64,000 nt of DNA from SHAN690 sp038131955 (GCA_038131955.1 JAYPQK010000009.1:1-64000); one strand, 5' to 3'; counted from the first letter of the stretch, positions 50,250 through 59,868 are shown. The notes: generated by a model from the letters alone, not told the origin. Program-made: numbers and translations.

Positions 50250-52448
50250 TTGAACCGGGATAGAGATCACGAAAGTGGTTCCCTTATTTTCTTCGCTGTC
50301 GGCTTCGATGACCCCTCCAATTCCGCGAACGTACTTGATCACCATTCTCAATCCTAGTCCCGCGCCGTATTCGTTGTCAGTGCCCATGATGGACCTGTCG
50401 CCCGTGGTGAGAATACGCTGAAGTTTGTCTTGTGACATACCGATACCGTGATCCTTGATGGTGGTGCGTACCACATCGTTTTCTTGGATGTAGTCGATCT
50501 CTACGATGGAGTCGTGGTGAGAATATTTAATAGCATTAGATACCAGATTTCTCAGTATCAGGGAGGCGGCCATTCGATCGGTTTCTACTTGGACACTCGA
50601 GTGCGCCTTTAGCTTGATGCGGATATTCTTCAGTTTGGCCAATGGTTGTGAAATACTGATCACCTCCTCAACCACATCTGACCATTTGAATGGGATGCGC
50701 GCAGGAACGTAGCCGTCGCGTTGGGATATGGCCCATCCTACAAAAGAGTCAAACATCAATGCCAGGTCTGAGCTCTGACGATATAGGTCTTTGGACAAGA
50801 TCAGAAACTCACTCATTTCCATGCCGCCATCCTGTAAGAGTTCGAGGGTGAGCTTCACATTGTTAAGCGGACCCCTGAAGTCATGACTGATCATTGAAAT
50901 GATGCGGCGATTGATCGCATTAGACTCTTCCAAGGAATGAATCATCTTCATACGCTGCAACCAATAGAAGAAGATCAATCCAGCTACGACGGCCATGATG
51001 ACCAGGGCGAAGGTTGCCAGCATCACCCGATCCCTTTGTTGCTCGATCTCCAAGGATTTGAGCTGAGATTCATATTTCAGCTGGCGGACTTGGTCATCGT
51101 GCTTGTCTTGGTAGAATTCGGCTTCCACCTGAACCGCTTTTAGGGCCTCAGTGCGGCTTTGAATAGCGGTCTTTAGTTCGGAATAGCACGTAAAGTGCTC
51201 AATGGCTTGCTGCGGATCATGGTCCTTATACGCCTCGTAAAGACCACGTTGTGCCTTCATTTCTTCGTATCGTTCCATGAAATCTCCATTGATCAAATCA
51301 AGGGCGGCGTCAAAAAAGGCGATGGCCGAATCGCGTTTGCCCATCTCGAATGAAATGCTTCCGAGGTTATTAAGAGCCTCTGCTACACCCATGTCATGAT
51401 TGAGATCGTTGAAGAGTTTTACTGCGCGCTTTGAGTAAGCATAGGCACTGTCCCATTCACCTAGTTCCTTGTAGATCAACCCGAGGTTGCCGATAGGGAA
51501 AGCAATATCTGGATTGCCAGGGGATGCTTCGCGATACAGCCGTTCAGATTCACGGATGGCTACCAGCGCACTATCCATTTGGCCATTTCGGAAGTAGGCC
51601 CAGCCAAGCCTGTTGTAAAAGTCATCCCAGTGTTCATTGAATTCCTCCAGAAGGTAGGGCTTGGCCCGCTTCAGGTATTCGATCGAACGTCCAAAATCAT
51701 TCATGTCCTCATAGGCAGAAGCAAAGTCATAATAGACCCAGCCCAGGGATGATTCTGGTCCTTGTTCCATGTAGAACTGCTCGGCCAACAGGTTGTGCTC
51801 GATGGATTTCGGTAGCCGATTCTGATAGTAATGGTACCAAGCCATGGACCTGTAGTAATCACCCTTCAATTCCGGATTGGCCTCGGCGATCTCGGCGGCT
51901 CTTTTAAGCAGATCCTGCGATGTGGAATCCGATTCTCCCTCGCATTCGATCAACTGTGCCTTCAATATGGAAACGGACATGATTACGGAATCAGACTCTT
52001 CCATTTCCGCTTTTCGCATGAACTCATCTGCGATGGGTAGTCCGTACTCGCAGTCAATGAAGTAGGCGGCGGCATTCAATACTTCAGTGTACACGCGCTT
52101 TTGTATTCGAAAGGAGGGTTCGCACTTGCGCACGATCCTCAAGGCACTGTCTAGATGGGCTTGCGCGGAAGTGAAGTCGAATTGAGACGTAGCGACTTGG
52201 GCGTCAATCAACTCCCAACGAATCTTGATTTCATTTGACTACGTCTTTCTGTCGCGGGATCGTTGGAGATAGATCTGTGCACTATCTAGCATGCCATATC
52301 TGGCAAAAGCCTCGCAAAGCTCCACCTGAAACAACTTCACCTTCGGAGTGGACTTGGCGTGTAGTCGCAATGAATCGACCTCAGGATTCTGAGCCAGAGA
52401 CGCGAGAGACGCAAGGATGAAGGATATGACGAGGGCGGAGGTTTTCAC
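50226..52448 (-). pseudogene. TPR sensor histidine kinase, in-frame TAG at codon 70
   Basis: One continuous frame of about 740 codons from the GTG at 52448. A signal peptide (SALVISFILASLASLAQ) and TPR repeats across the periplasmic half come first. A TM segment (about residues 468-490) follows, then the H-box SHDFRGPLNN, N-box NLVSNAIKYS, G1 DHGIGMS and G2 GAGLGLRM. The frame is cut by TAG at 52239-52241 (QRSRDRKT-stop-SNEIKIRWEL), where CAG (Gln) is one transition away. Everything downstream looks functional, so this is a recent nonsense mutation, a sequencing error, or a gene restarting downstream. Likely operon DUF2256-cry-kinase. Ends in TAG. Confidence 0.75.
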
Positions 52449-52491
52449 TCGATTGTAAATCGCCAATTTTAAACCCCGCCAAGGTATGGAA

Positions 52492-53781
52492 TCACATCGA
52501 ACCCACGTGGGATTTCTCCCTCCAAAGAGCACGGTATTGTGCGGTTGGATCGTAGCGTTCGGCTTGTCCGGAAACATTGAAATAGCGATCCTCTCGAGGG
52601 TCGTTGCCAACGCCGGCTAGGTACTGCCAGTTTCCGTAATTGCTACATGGATCGTGATCGATCAATAGGTATTCGAAGTAGGCTGCTCCGGCTCGCCAGT
52701 CGATCTTTAGGTCCTTCGTCAAGTAACTTGCAACGTTTTGCCTTCCTCGATTACTCATGAATCCCGTGGCGTTGAATTCCCGCATGTTCGCATCGACAAA
52801 ATCTTGTCCGGTTTCCCCTGAGCACCACTTTTCAAATGACTCTTTATCAACCGACCAACTCCTTGGTTCACCCTTGATCCCGGAAGGCCAGAATAGCCGG
52901 TTGCCGTATTTCATCGCTACGAACTGGAAGTAGTCTCGCCAGAGCAATTCAAACACCAGCCAATATGTGCTGCTGTTCTTCTTTATTTCCTTTTCAAACC
53001 GTTTCACTTCATGATAGATCTCGCGGGCCGAGATGCATCCCAGTGCGAGCCAAGGTGAGAACTTCGAACTATAGTCGGCACCGATCAAACCGTTTCGGGT
53101 CTCTTTGTAGGACGCTAAAGACTCTGATTTCCAGAAGTAGTGATCGAGGCGTTTCCATGCAGCATCACTTCCACCCTTGAACTTCAGTACCGCTCTTGGA
53201 TCCTGCATTGGAGTCTCGTTAAAGGTGAAATTCTCTTCACTTGAGAATTCACTGCTGGCCATCGCTATCGATTCGGGTTTTGGAAATGGATCAGGAATTC
53301 GACTGTATTTCTCGACCTTCTTCCTGAATGCAGTGAACACATCTGGCAGTTGGCTCAATTCCATCGGAAGCTCAGCAGGAGGGACGAGTGTACTTGTATG
53401 AAAAGAGTGGAGAGTCAATCCACTTTGTTTGAGTGCTTGTTCTTGCTGAATTTCAAAGGATGAATAGGCTGCGGCGCAATAGATCTCTGAGGTCTGAATG
53501 GAGTCTGCAAACTTCTTAACCCAGATTACAGGGTCTCCTCTCCTAATGATCAGGTCACTGCCGCGAGACTGGAGTTCAGCTTGTAGGTCTTCAAGAGACT
53601 CTTGTAAGAAGCGAGCGCGGAAGTTTCCCATTCGGGGAAATCCAAATTCGGTCGGAGCGAACCATGCTTCGTCCCAGATGAAGACCGGCAGTATTTGGTC
53701 GTGTTGATCGATTGCTCGAAGCAAAGCCTCATTGTCTGACGATCGGAGGTCGTTTCTCAACCAAAAAATCGCAGTGCTCAT
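52492..53781 (-). CDS. Cryptochrome DASH / photolyase family flavoprotein
   Basis: 429 residues. The N-terminal antenna-binding Rossmann domain (MSTAIFWLRNDLRSSDNEAL) is followed by a helical FAD domain with the DASH-type block NATGFMSNRGRQNVASYL, then DHDPCSNYGNWQYLAGVGND and a terminal YFNVSGQAERYDP. It repairs pyrimidine dimers, mainly in single-stranded DNA, and may sense blue light. The ATG overlaps the DUF2256 stop (ATGA), and the kinase lies 43 bp downstream on the same strand. Confidence 0.92.
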   Translation of the reverse strand: MSTAIFWLRNDLRSSDNEALLRAIDQHDQILPVFIWDEAWFAPTEFGFPRMGNFRARFLQESLEDLQAELQSRGSDLIIRRGDPVIWVKKFADSIQTSEIYCAAAYSSFEIQQEQALKQSGLTLHSFHTSTLVPPAELPMELSQLPDVFTAFRKKVEKYSRIPDPFPKPESIAMASSEFSSEENFTFNETPMQDPRAVLKFKGGSDAAWKRLDHYFWKSESLASYKETRNGLIGADYSSKFSPWLALGCISAREIYHEVKRFEKEIKKNSSTYWLVFELLWRDYFQFVAMKYGNRLFWPSGIKGEPRSWSVDKESFEKWCSGETGQDFVDANMREFNATGFMSNRGRQNVASYLTKDLKIDWRAGAAYFEYLLIDHDPCSNYGNWQYLAGVGNDPREDRYFNVSGQAERYDPTAQYRALWREKSHVGSM

Positions 53782-53921
53782 TTGTGTGTGGATTTTGAAC
53801 TGCGCCTACAGCGCTCGCTGCAATACTTGACGTTTTCCCAGTCGCGTTCCCACTTCTTTCTCCAGGAGAAAGGGCGTTGACAGACCGGGCAGATTTTCGA
53901 TGGAAGATCCGGTTTGTGCAT
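53778..53921 (-). CDS. DUF2256 small zinc-finger-like protein
   Basis: 47-residue gene: MHKPDLPSKICPVCQRPFSW, then WERDWENVKYCSERCRRSS. Two CxxC/CxxxC pairs make a small zinc-ribbon-like fold, the DUF2256 family, which commonly neighbours photolyase/cryptochrome genes. Its TGA overlaps the cry ATG, and it starts 41 bp from the divergent DUF2805 gene. It may be a cofactor or accessory protein of the cryptochrome (inference from conserved neighbourhood). Confidence 0.85.
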   Translation of the reverse strand: MHKPDLPSKICPVCQRPFSWRKKWERDWENVKYCSERCRRSSKSTHK

Positions 53922-53962
53922 CTCATATTCAAACAACTTTCCCTTACGTCGGTTCGATAGGC

Positions 53963-54235
53963 ATGGAACTAAATGAAACGGACATCGACCGGATCATCGA
54001 AATGGCTTGGGAAGACCGGACGCCTTTTGAAGCGATCGAATTCCAGTTCGGATTGAGTGAGCAGGAGGTCATCGAGTTGATGCGCCGAGAAATGAAGGCT
54101 TCGAGCTTCCGCATGTGGCGAAAGCGTGTCACGGGAAGAAAGACCAAGCACGCTACATTGAGGGGTTTCGAAGAAGGCCGACACAAGAGCGCTATGCAAC
54201 GACAGATCACGAGGAATAAGATCTCCAAACGGTAA
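53963..54235 (+). CDS. DUF2805 / TIGR03643 family protein
   Basis: 90 residues from the ATG at 53963 (MELNETDIDRIIEMAWEDRT). The motif FEAIEFQFGLSEQEVIELMR then SSFRMWRKRVTGRKTKH defines the family. It is helical and basic at the C-terminus. Commonly found beside cryptochrome/photolyase genes; here it is divergent to DUF2256-cry, and the queuosine transporter follows after 19 bp. Biochemical role unknown. Confidence 0.85.
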   Translation: MELNETDIDRIIEMAWEDRTPFEAIEFQFGLSEQEVIELMRREMKASSFRMWRKRVTGRKTKHATLRGFEEGRHKSAMQRQITRNKISKR

Positions 54236-54254
54236 ATTCCCTTCATTTGCTTCC

Positions 54255-54935
54255 ATGAACCGCGCCACCCGCCAAAAAGCTGACGCCCTCTATTTGTTCT
54301 TAGCCACCCTATTCATCACGGCTTTGATCGTGTGCAACTTGATCGCCAATAAGTTCCTCACAGTTGACCTTGGCTTCAAGACCTTTGTGCTCTCCGCGGG
54401 CGTACTGCCTTATCCCATCACATTTCTAGTCACCGATATTTTATCCGAGATCTATGGTCGAAAGAAGACCAATCAGGTGGTGATGATGGGCTTCGCGGCG
54501 CTGATCTTCACCCTATTCATCCTTTGGCTGGGCAGCATGTTCCCATCGATCGCTGACTCACCCGTCAACGATGAGCTCTACCAAGCGGCCTATGGCAATT
54601 CTTGGAGGGTTATTATGTCGTCTATGGTCGCCTATATCATCGCTCAGTTGGTGGATGTTCGACTGTTTCACTTTTGGAAGGGACTCACGGGGGGTAAATA
54701 TTTATGGTTGCGGAACAATGCCTCGACCGTGGTGAGCCATCTGGTCGACACTACCTTGGTGGTTTCGGTGCTTTTTGTTGGCGTGAAGTCGTGGAATGAA
54801 ATCGGGGAGATGATCCGAGATGGTTGGATGTTCAAGGCTTTAGCGGCGCTCGCCGATACACCCTTTTTATACCTTGCTACGTGGTTGGTTCGAAAACGAC
54901 TGAAGCTCAAGTTTGCGCAAGAGGTCAATGGTTGA
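54255..54935 (+). CDS. yhhQ: Queuosine precursor transporter (YhhQ/VUT family)
   Basis: 226 residues, six to seven TM segments. The family pattern VCNLIANKFLTVDLGFKTF, LPYPITFLVTDILSEIYGRK and VSHLVDTTLVVSVLFVGVKS identifies the queuosine-precursor uptake family (preQ0/preQ1). It matches the presence of queA at 1571 and implies salvage of queuosine precursors. 139 bp before the suf operon. Confidence 0.9.
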   Translation: MNRATRQKADALYLFLATLFITALIVCNLIANKFLTVDLGFKTFVLSAGVLPYPITFLVTDILSEIYGRKKTNQVVMMGFAALIFTLFILWLGSMFPSIADSPVNDELYQAAYGNSWRVIMSSMVAYIIAQLVDVRLFHFWKGLTGGKYLWLRNNASTVVSHLVDTTLVVSVLFVGVKSWNEIGEMIRDGWMFKALAALADTPFLYLATWLVRKRLKLKFAQEVNG

Positions 54936-54967
54936 CCGTCGCGCGATAATTTGCATCGCGTTACCTA

Positions 54968-54998
54968 TTGCGTACGTCCCCTATTTACGGTATTTTTG
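54968..54998 (+). promoter_or_regulatory. Promoter of the suf operon
   Basis: TTG at 54968, 20 nt, TATTTTTG at 54991-54998. Transcription would start about 60-70 bp before the A-type carrier gene. An IscR-like operator was not recognised. Confidence 0.6.
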
Positions 54999-55074
54999 CG
55001 CTGATTTTGGTGATTATTTAGACTAAATCTAAATAAACTCAAAACCATTAGGACAAACCAGCTGTTTGAACGAT

Positions 55075-55401
55075 ATGATCAAAGTAAGCGATAGCGCAAG
55101 AGACCAAGTTCTGAAACTCAAGGAAGCTCAGGAAGTGACTGCCGAGGCTTTCATCCGAGTTGGGGTGAAGGGCGGAGGTTGCTCAGGATTGACCTACATG
55201 ATGGATTTTGACACGGAGTTGAAAGAAGACGACAAGGTGTTTGAGGACAAGGGTGTCAAGATCGTTGTTGACAAGAAGAGTTTTCTCTACCTCGTAGGAA
55301 CCGAGCTTGATTACGCCGGAGGATTGAACGGTAAGGGCTTCTCCTTCATCAATCCTAACGCAAACCGCACTTGCGGCTGTGGCGAGAGTTTTTCGATCTA
55401 A
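55075..55401 (+). CDS. Iron-sulfur cluster A-type carrier (HesB/IscA/ErpA family)
   Basis: 108 residues, carries and inserts Fe-S clusters. The three conserved cysteines are visible in VKGGGCSGLTYMMDF and RTCGCGESF (C-x60-C-x-C pattern). ATG at 55075 is preferred to the TTG three codons upstream. First gene of the suf operon and 45 bp before sufB. Confidence 0.94.
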   Translation: MIKVSDSARDQVLKLKEAQEVTAEAFIRVGVKGGGCSGLTYMMDFDTELKEDDKVFEDKGVKIVVDKKSFLYLVGTELDYAGGLNGKGFSFINPNANRTCGCGESFSI

Positions 55402-55446
55402 CCACTACACCATTCAACCACTTAACCATTTGACCTGAAACATAGA

Positions 55447-56898
55447 ATGGCACAATACACAGAAGAAGAATTAGCCAAAGACCTGAAGCAGAAGAAGTAC
55501 GAATTTGGCTTCGTATCTAACTTCGAAACAGACAAGGCGCCAAAGGGACTGAATGAGGATATCATCCGACTGATCTCGGCCAAGAAGAACGAGCCGGAGT
55601 GGTTGTTGGAGTATCGTCTCAATGCTTACCGCATCTGGCAGGAGATGACGGAGCCGACATGGGCTCATGTTCACTATCCCAAGGTCGACTTTCAGGATAT
55701 CTATTACTATGCAGCACCAAAGACCAAGAAGAAACTCAATAGTCTCGACGACGTGGATCCGGAGTTGAAGTCCATGTACGACCGACTCGGAATCAGCACA
55801 GAAGAGCAGAAGAGACTTTCCGGGGTTGCGGTGGATGTGGTGGTGGATAGTGTGAGTGTGGAAACGTCATTCAAGGAGAAGCTTGCAGAGTTGGGCATTA
55901 TCTTCTGTTCATTTTCTGAAGCTGTGCAAGAGCACCCTGAGCTCGTCAAGAAGTATTTGGGCTCCGTAGTTCCATCCAATGATAACTTCTATGCGGCGTT
56001 GAATTCTGCGGTATTTACCGATGGTTCATTTTGTTACATCCCAAAGGGCGTTCGTTGCCCGATGGAGTTGAGCACCTACTTCCGGATCAATGAAGCCCAG
56101 ACAGGGCAGTTTGAGCGAACCTTGGTGGTGGCGGATGCGGGAAGCTATGTCAGTTACCTGGAAGGTTGTACCGCTCCACAGCGGGATGAGAATCAATTGC
56201 ACGCCGCAGTAGTAGAGCTGCTTGCTTTGGACGATGCGGAGATCAAGTATTCCACGGTTCAGAACTGGTACCCTGGTGACGAGGACGGAAAAGGAGGGAT
56301 CTACAACTTCGTGACCAAGCGAGGACTCTGTGAAGGAAAGAATTCAAAGATCAGCTGGACGCAGGTCGAGACCGGCTCAGCGATCACATGGAAGTATCCG
56401 AGCTGTGTGCTGAAAGGAGATAATTCGGTCGGTGAGTTCTACTCCGTGGCCGTGACCAACAACTATCAGCAAGCGGACACAGGAACCAAGATGATGCACA
56501 TCGGTAAGAATACCAGGAGTACAATCATCTCAAAAGGAATCTCCGCCGGTAAGAGCAACAACAGTTACCGAGGCTTGGTGAAAGTTCTTCCCAAAGCCAG
56601 CAACGCTAGAAACTTCAGCCAGTGCGACTCGCTCCTTTTGGGTAGTGAATGTGGAGCACACACCTTCCCTTACATCGAGGCTCAAAACAGGTCTTCCAAG
56701 ATCGAACATGAGGCTACGACCTCCAAGATCGGTGAGGATCAGATCTTCTACTGTCTGCAGCGAGGCATTGATGAGGAAAAGGCGGTGAGCCTGATCGTCA
56801 ATGGCTATGCGAAGGAAGTATTGAATAAACTCCCGATGGAATTTGCCATCGAAGCACAAAAATTACTGAGCATCTCTCTAGAAGGCAGCGTGGGATAA
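55447..56898 (+). CDS. sufB: Fe-S cluster assembly scaffold SufB
   Basis: 483-residue scaffold subunit of SufBCD. Conserved blocks are YYAAPKTKKK, YIPKGVRCPMELSTYFRIN, TVQNWYPGDEDGKGGIYNF and the C-terminal catalytic region with QCDSLLLGSECGAHTFPYIE (the cysteine used in assembly), ending SLEGSVG. The start MAQYTEEELAKDLKQKKYEF is normal. The downstream GT39 gene begins 7 bp after its stop, so sufB is co-transcribed with the glycosyltransferases. Confidence 0.97.
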   Translation: MAQYTEEELAKDLKQKKYEFGFVSNFETDKAPKGLNEDIIRLISAKKNEPEWLLEYRLNAYRIWQEMTEPTWAHVHYPKVDFQDIYYYAAPKTKKKLNSLDDVDPELKSMYDRLGISTEEQKRLSGVAVDVVVDSVSVETSFKEKLAELGIIFCSFSEAVQEHPELVKKYLGSVVPSNDNFYAALNSAVFTDGSFCYIPKGVRCPMELSTYFRINEAQTGQFERTLVVADAGSYVSYLEGCTAPQRDENQLHAAVVELLALDDAEIKYSTVQNWYPGDEDGKGGIYNFVTKRGLCEGKNSKISWTQVETGSAITWKYPSCVLKGDNSVGEFYSVAVTNNYQQADTGTKMMHIGKNTRSTIISKGISAGKSNNSYRGLVKVLPKASNARNFSQCDSLLLGSECGAHTFPYIEAQNRSSKIEHEATTSKIGEDQIFYCLQRGIDEEKAVSLIVNGYAKEVLNKLPMEFAIEAQKLLSISLEGSVG

Positions 56899-56905
56899 TC
56901 ATCCT

Positions 56906-58387
56906 ATGAATTTCTTGACTAAATACCGCCACCTGACTTGGGTCATCCTGCTCGTTCCAATCTATGTCTTTCTCTTCGTGAAGTTGGGGGCTTTCCACAT
57001 CCGATTATGGGATGAAGGTTGGTTTGTCGTGCACGTCTACGAGATGATGGAGCGGGGGTCGTTACTGGTGCCGTACTATGGTGGAGAGGCCGTCTTTTAT
57101 GGGAGCAAACCACCCGTCCAGACCTGGCTCCAAATGATCGCGATCAAGCTGATAGGCTATAATGAATTGGCGGTACGACTTCCAAGTGCTATCGCTGCTG
57201 GAGCTACGGTATTGTTGGTGTTTCATTGGGTTAGAAAGTATTCAACTGAGGTCATGGCGTGGCTGGCGGCATTGGTGATGCTTACCATGGATGGCTTTGT
57301 CGAATTTCATACAGCCCGTGGAGCGGAAGCGGATGCCCTGCTGACATTCACCCTTATTTCTCAGGTCTACTTCTTTTGGGAGTGGTTGCGGTCTCAAGAG
57401 CAAAAACATTTGTGGGGTTTAGCGGTGATGCTAGCTCTTTCCTTTTGGGTAAAGAATGTGGCCGGATTCATGATGCTTCCTGGCTTCGCCGTGTTCATGC
57501 TCCTGTATGATCGCCAAAGCCTTTGGAGGTCAATTAAGCAGAAGGAAGTGTATTTGATCGTTGGATCTGGAATACTGGCAGGTTTGAGCTACCTACTGGT
57601 TCGTGAGATCGCTCAGCCGGGTCACTTGGCCTTTATCCTGGAGAAGCAAGCGGGCAGGTTGGTGAATGACGTAGGCCATGATCAACCCTTCGATTATTAC
57701 TGGAATCGATTCAAAGACGAGCGATTGAGTCTGATCTTGCCTGTAGTTGTCATCGCGCAATTCTTCCCATTCTTGCGAAAGGGGGAGTCGGCAAGGCCCT
57801 TCCAATTCGCTGCCGTCCTCTCACTGGTTTACTTCCTTCTGATCAGTATCGCGAGAAGTAAATTAGAGTGGTACGCCATGCCTTTGTACCCTCTATTTGC
57901 CATCCAAGTGGGTTACCTCATTGGGAGTGCTCTGATCAAAACCAAACCTTGGCAGCAAGCCGTGCTTACCATTCTTCTTTTACTCTACCCTTTGCAAGTG
58001 ATGTTGGAAAAGACCCAGAACAACACGATTGATGAGTGGTCGAGGTTATACGAAATGGAAGAACAGTACCTGTTCGATGCCTACAATCAGGGAAAGGATG
58101 TGAACAACCTGAATGTGGTACATGATCACTTTGACGGCGCCTTGCTCTTCTACAAGTACAAGTTCAAGGAGGCCGGTATTCACATCAACCTTCAGAATAA
58201 TATTGACCTTAAGGTCGGTGAGCGCGCTTTGGTCAACTCGGATAAGATGAAAGAGGCCATGCATGCGGTATATGAATTGGACACAATTGATCGTCTGGAG
58301 AATGCCCTGGTCTTTGAGGTAGTTGCAGTCAAGGATACCGCGGTTGCAGATGAACTCTTTGAAAATCAGATAGTCCCGGAAATGTGA
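56906..58387 (+). CDS. GT39-family membrane glycosyltransferase, copy 1 within the suf operon
   Basis: 493 residues, GT-C fold, about eleven hydrophobic segments. The N-terminal IRLWDEGWFVVHVYEMMERG has the acidic catalytic-loop residues. KPPVQTWLQMIAIKLIGYNE and LAVRLPSAIAAG are hallmarks shared with the next two genes. The C-terminal soluble tail is charged. It begins 7 bp after sufB, and its TGA overlaps the next ATG (TGATG). It transfers a sugar from a polyprenyl carrier to an unknown acceptor; the donor may come from the GT2 at 24877 (inference). Why it is here is unclear. Confidence 0.88.
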   Translation: MNFLTKYRHLTWVILLVPIYVFLFVKLGAFHIRLWDEGWFVVHVYEMMERGSLLVPYYGGEAVFYGSKPPVQTWLQMIAIKLIGYNELAVRLPSAIAAGATVLLVFHWVRKYSTEVMAWLAALVMLTMDGFVEFHTARGAEADALLTFTLISQVYFFWEWLRSQEQKHLWGLAVMLALSFWVKNVAGFMMLPGFAVFMLLYDRQSLWRSIKQKEVYLIVGSGILAGLSYLLVREIAQPGHLAFILEKQAGRLVNDVGHDQPFDYYWNRFKDERLSLILPVVVIAQFFPFLRKGESARPFQFAAVLSLVYFLLISIARSKLEWYAMPLYPLFAIQVGYLIGSALIKTKPWQQAVLTILLLLYPLQVMLEKTQNNTIDEWSRLYEMEEQYLFDAYNQGKDVNNLNVVHDHFDGALLFYKYKFKEAGIHINLQNNIDLKVGERALVNSDKMKEAMHAVYELDTIDRLENALVFEVVAVKDTAVADELFENQIVPEM

Positions 58388-59868
58388 TGGAGTTTCTGCG
58401 CAAATATCAATCCTGGGCTTGGCTACTGCTGCTGATCCCGATCTACTTCTTCATCTTTTGGAGATTAGACGGCTTCCAGATCCGATTGTGGGACGAGAGC
58501 TACTACGCGGTGCACGTGACAGAAATGCTACGGCAGAACTCCTGGATGGTACAGTACTTTAATGGTGAGCCGGTGAATTGGGGCACCAAACCGCTGCTTC
58601 AAACTTGGATCCAGATGATCTTCATTCAGGTGCTAGGAAATGGCGAGTTGGCTCTACGCTTGCCAAGCGCGATCGCTGCTGCCGTGACCGTTTTAATCTC
58701 TTTTCACTACGTGCGAAATAGATTCGGCGAATTGTCGGCATGGATCACAGCGCTAGTCCTGCTTACTTCGGTTGGCTTTATCACCTTCCATACAGGGCGT
58801 GGTGCTGAGTCGGATGCCCTTCTAGCATTGCTCATGTTTTTACAGGTCGTATTCTTTGCCCGCTATATTACCGAGCAACAAGGAAGTGATCTTATCGTAT
58901 TTGGAGTTTTGATCGCACTGGCCTTCCTGGCTAAATCTATCGCTGGGTTTTTATTTGTTCCCGGGGTGGCGCTGTACTTGATCCTATTGGACCGAGAACT
59001 TCTGGGCAAGATGCTCAGGTCATGGCAGCTGTATGTTGCAGTTTTTTTGGCAGTGGGTGTGCCGGTCGTATACATCTATGTTCGGGAAACCCTACATCCG
59101 GGAATGATCGATTTCATGTTGGACCGTCAAGTATCGCGCTTATCGGATAGCATTGACTTCACAACCACACGCTGGCACTACGTAAACAACCTCATCACTT
59201 GGAGCAACTTAATGTGGAGTACGATCACCTTGGCAGGGATCTACATAGCATTCAGGCTCAAGGTTGCTGCGTCTAAAGAAGCTCGCCTCATCGCCATGGT
59301 AGCGGTTTCTTACTTTTTGATCATCACCATATCGAGCACACGTCATGTTCATTACTTGAACCCGTTCTATCCGCTTATTGCCATACCTTCCGGACTTCTC
59401 TTTGGATATCTGATGGAAGGTCGGCCTAGGAAGGATGTCGTCATCCTTACCGCATTGTTGTTTGTGGCACCGTTTTATCACATGTATAAGCGAACTAAGG
59501 GAAGCGTGGGTGACGCGGGAAGCGCCTCAGTGGAGATGTCTGCCAAGTACTTGTGTGAGGCCATCAAGCGCGGAGAGAATCTTGAAGGTTTGAAGGTCAT
59601 GTATGAAGGCTTCAATGCCGCTTTGGTCTATTACCAGCTAGTCTTAGAAGAGAAAGGCCAAAAGATCTACATCACCAATTGGGGAATTGAACCCGGTGAT
59701 CGCGTGCTGAACTGCGTACCTCACTACCAACGTGACCTGCAGAAGAGATTTGTGGTCGACACCCTCGATCAGCATAAGAATGCCTTCGTGGTACAGATCG
59801 TGGAAAAACGAAGAAGGTCTGAGGCAGTAGCCGAAGGCCCGGTGACGAACCAAGTTGAAACACCATGA
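58387..59868 (+). CDS. GT39-family membrane glycosyltransferase, copy 2
   Basis: 493 residues, paralogue of copy 1. FQIRLWDESYYAVHVTEMLR has E-S in place of E-G after the key Asp. KPLLQTWIQMIFIQVLGNGE, LRLPSAIAAAV and the GRGAESDALLALLMFLQVVF block follow the family. Start is the ATG overlapping the upstream TGA (a GTG one codon earlier is less likely). Its own TGA overlaps the next gene's ATG. Sequence divergence between the copies looks large, so they are old paralogues rather than a fresh repeat. Confidence 0.88.
   Translation: MEFLRKYQSWAWLLLLIPIYFFIFWRLDGFQIRLWDESYYAVHVTEMLRQNSWMVQYFNGEPVNWGTKPLLQTWIQMIFIQVLGNGELALRLPSAIAAAVTVLISFHYVRNRFGELSAWITALVLLTSVGFITFHTGRGAESDALLALLMFLQVVFFARYITEQQGSDLIVFGVLIALAFLAKSIAGFLFVPGVALYLILLDRELLGKMLRSWQLYVAVFLAVGVPVVYIYVRETLHPGMIDFMLDRQVSRLSDSIDFTTTRWHYVNNLITWSNLMWSTITLAGIYIAFRLKVAASKEARLIAMVAVSYFLIITISSTRHVHYLNPFYPLIAIPSGLLFGYLMEGRPRKDVVILTALLFVAPFYHMYKRTKGSVGDAGSASVEMSAKYLCEAIKRGENLEGLKVMYEGFNAALVYYQLVLEEKGQKIYITNWGIEPGDRVLNCVPHYQRDLQKRFVVDTLDQHKNAFVVQIVEKRRRSEAVAEGPVTNQVETP

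Noticed and set aside
17000..52250. Amber (TAG) recoding as Gln
   Set aside because: Several in-frame TAGs tempted this, but clearly intact genes end in TAG (uppP 3419, TPR 5405, EamA 10648, crtD 48170, 49683-50249), and no suppressor tRNA was seen. A TGA disruption elsewhere also argues against it.
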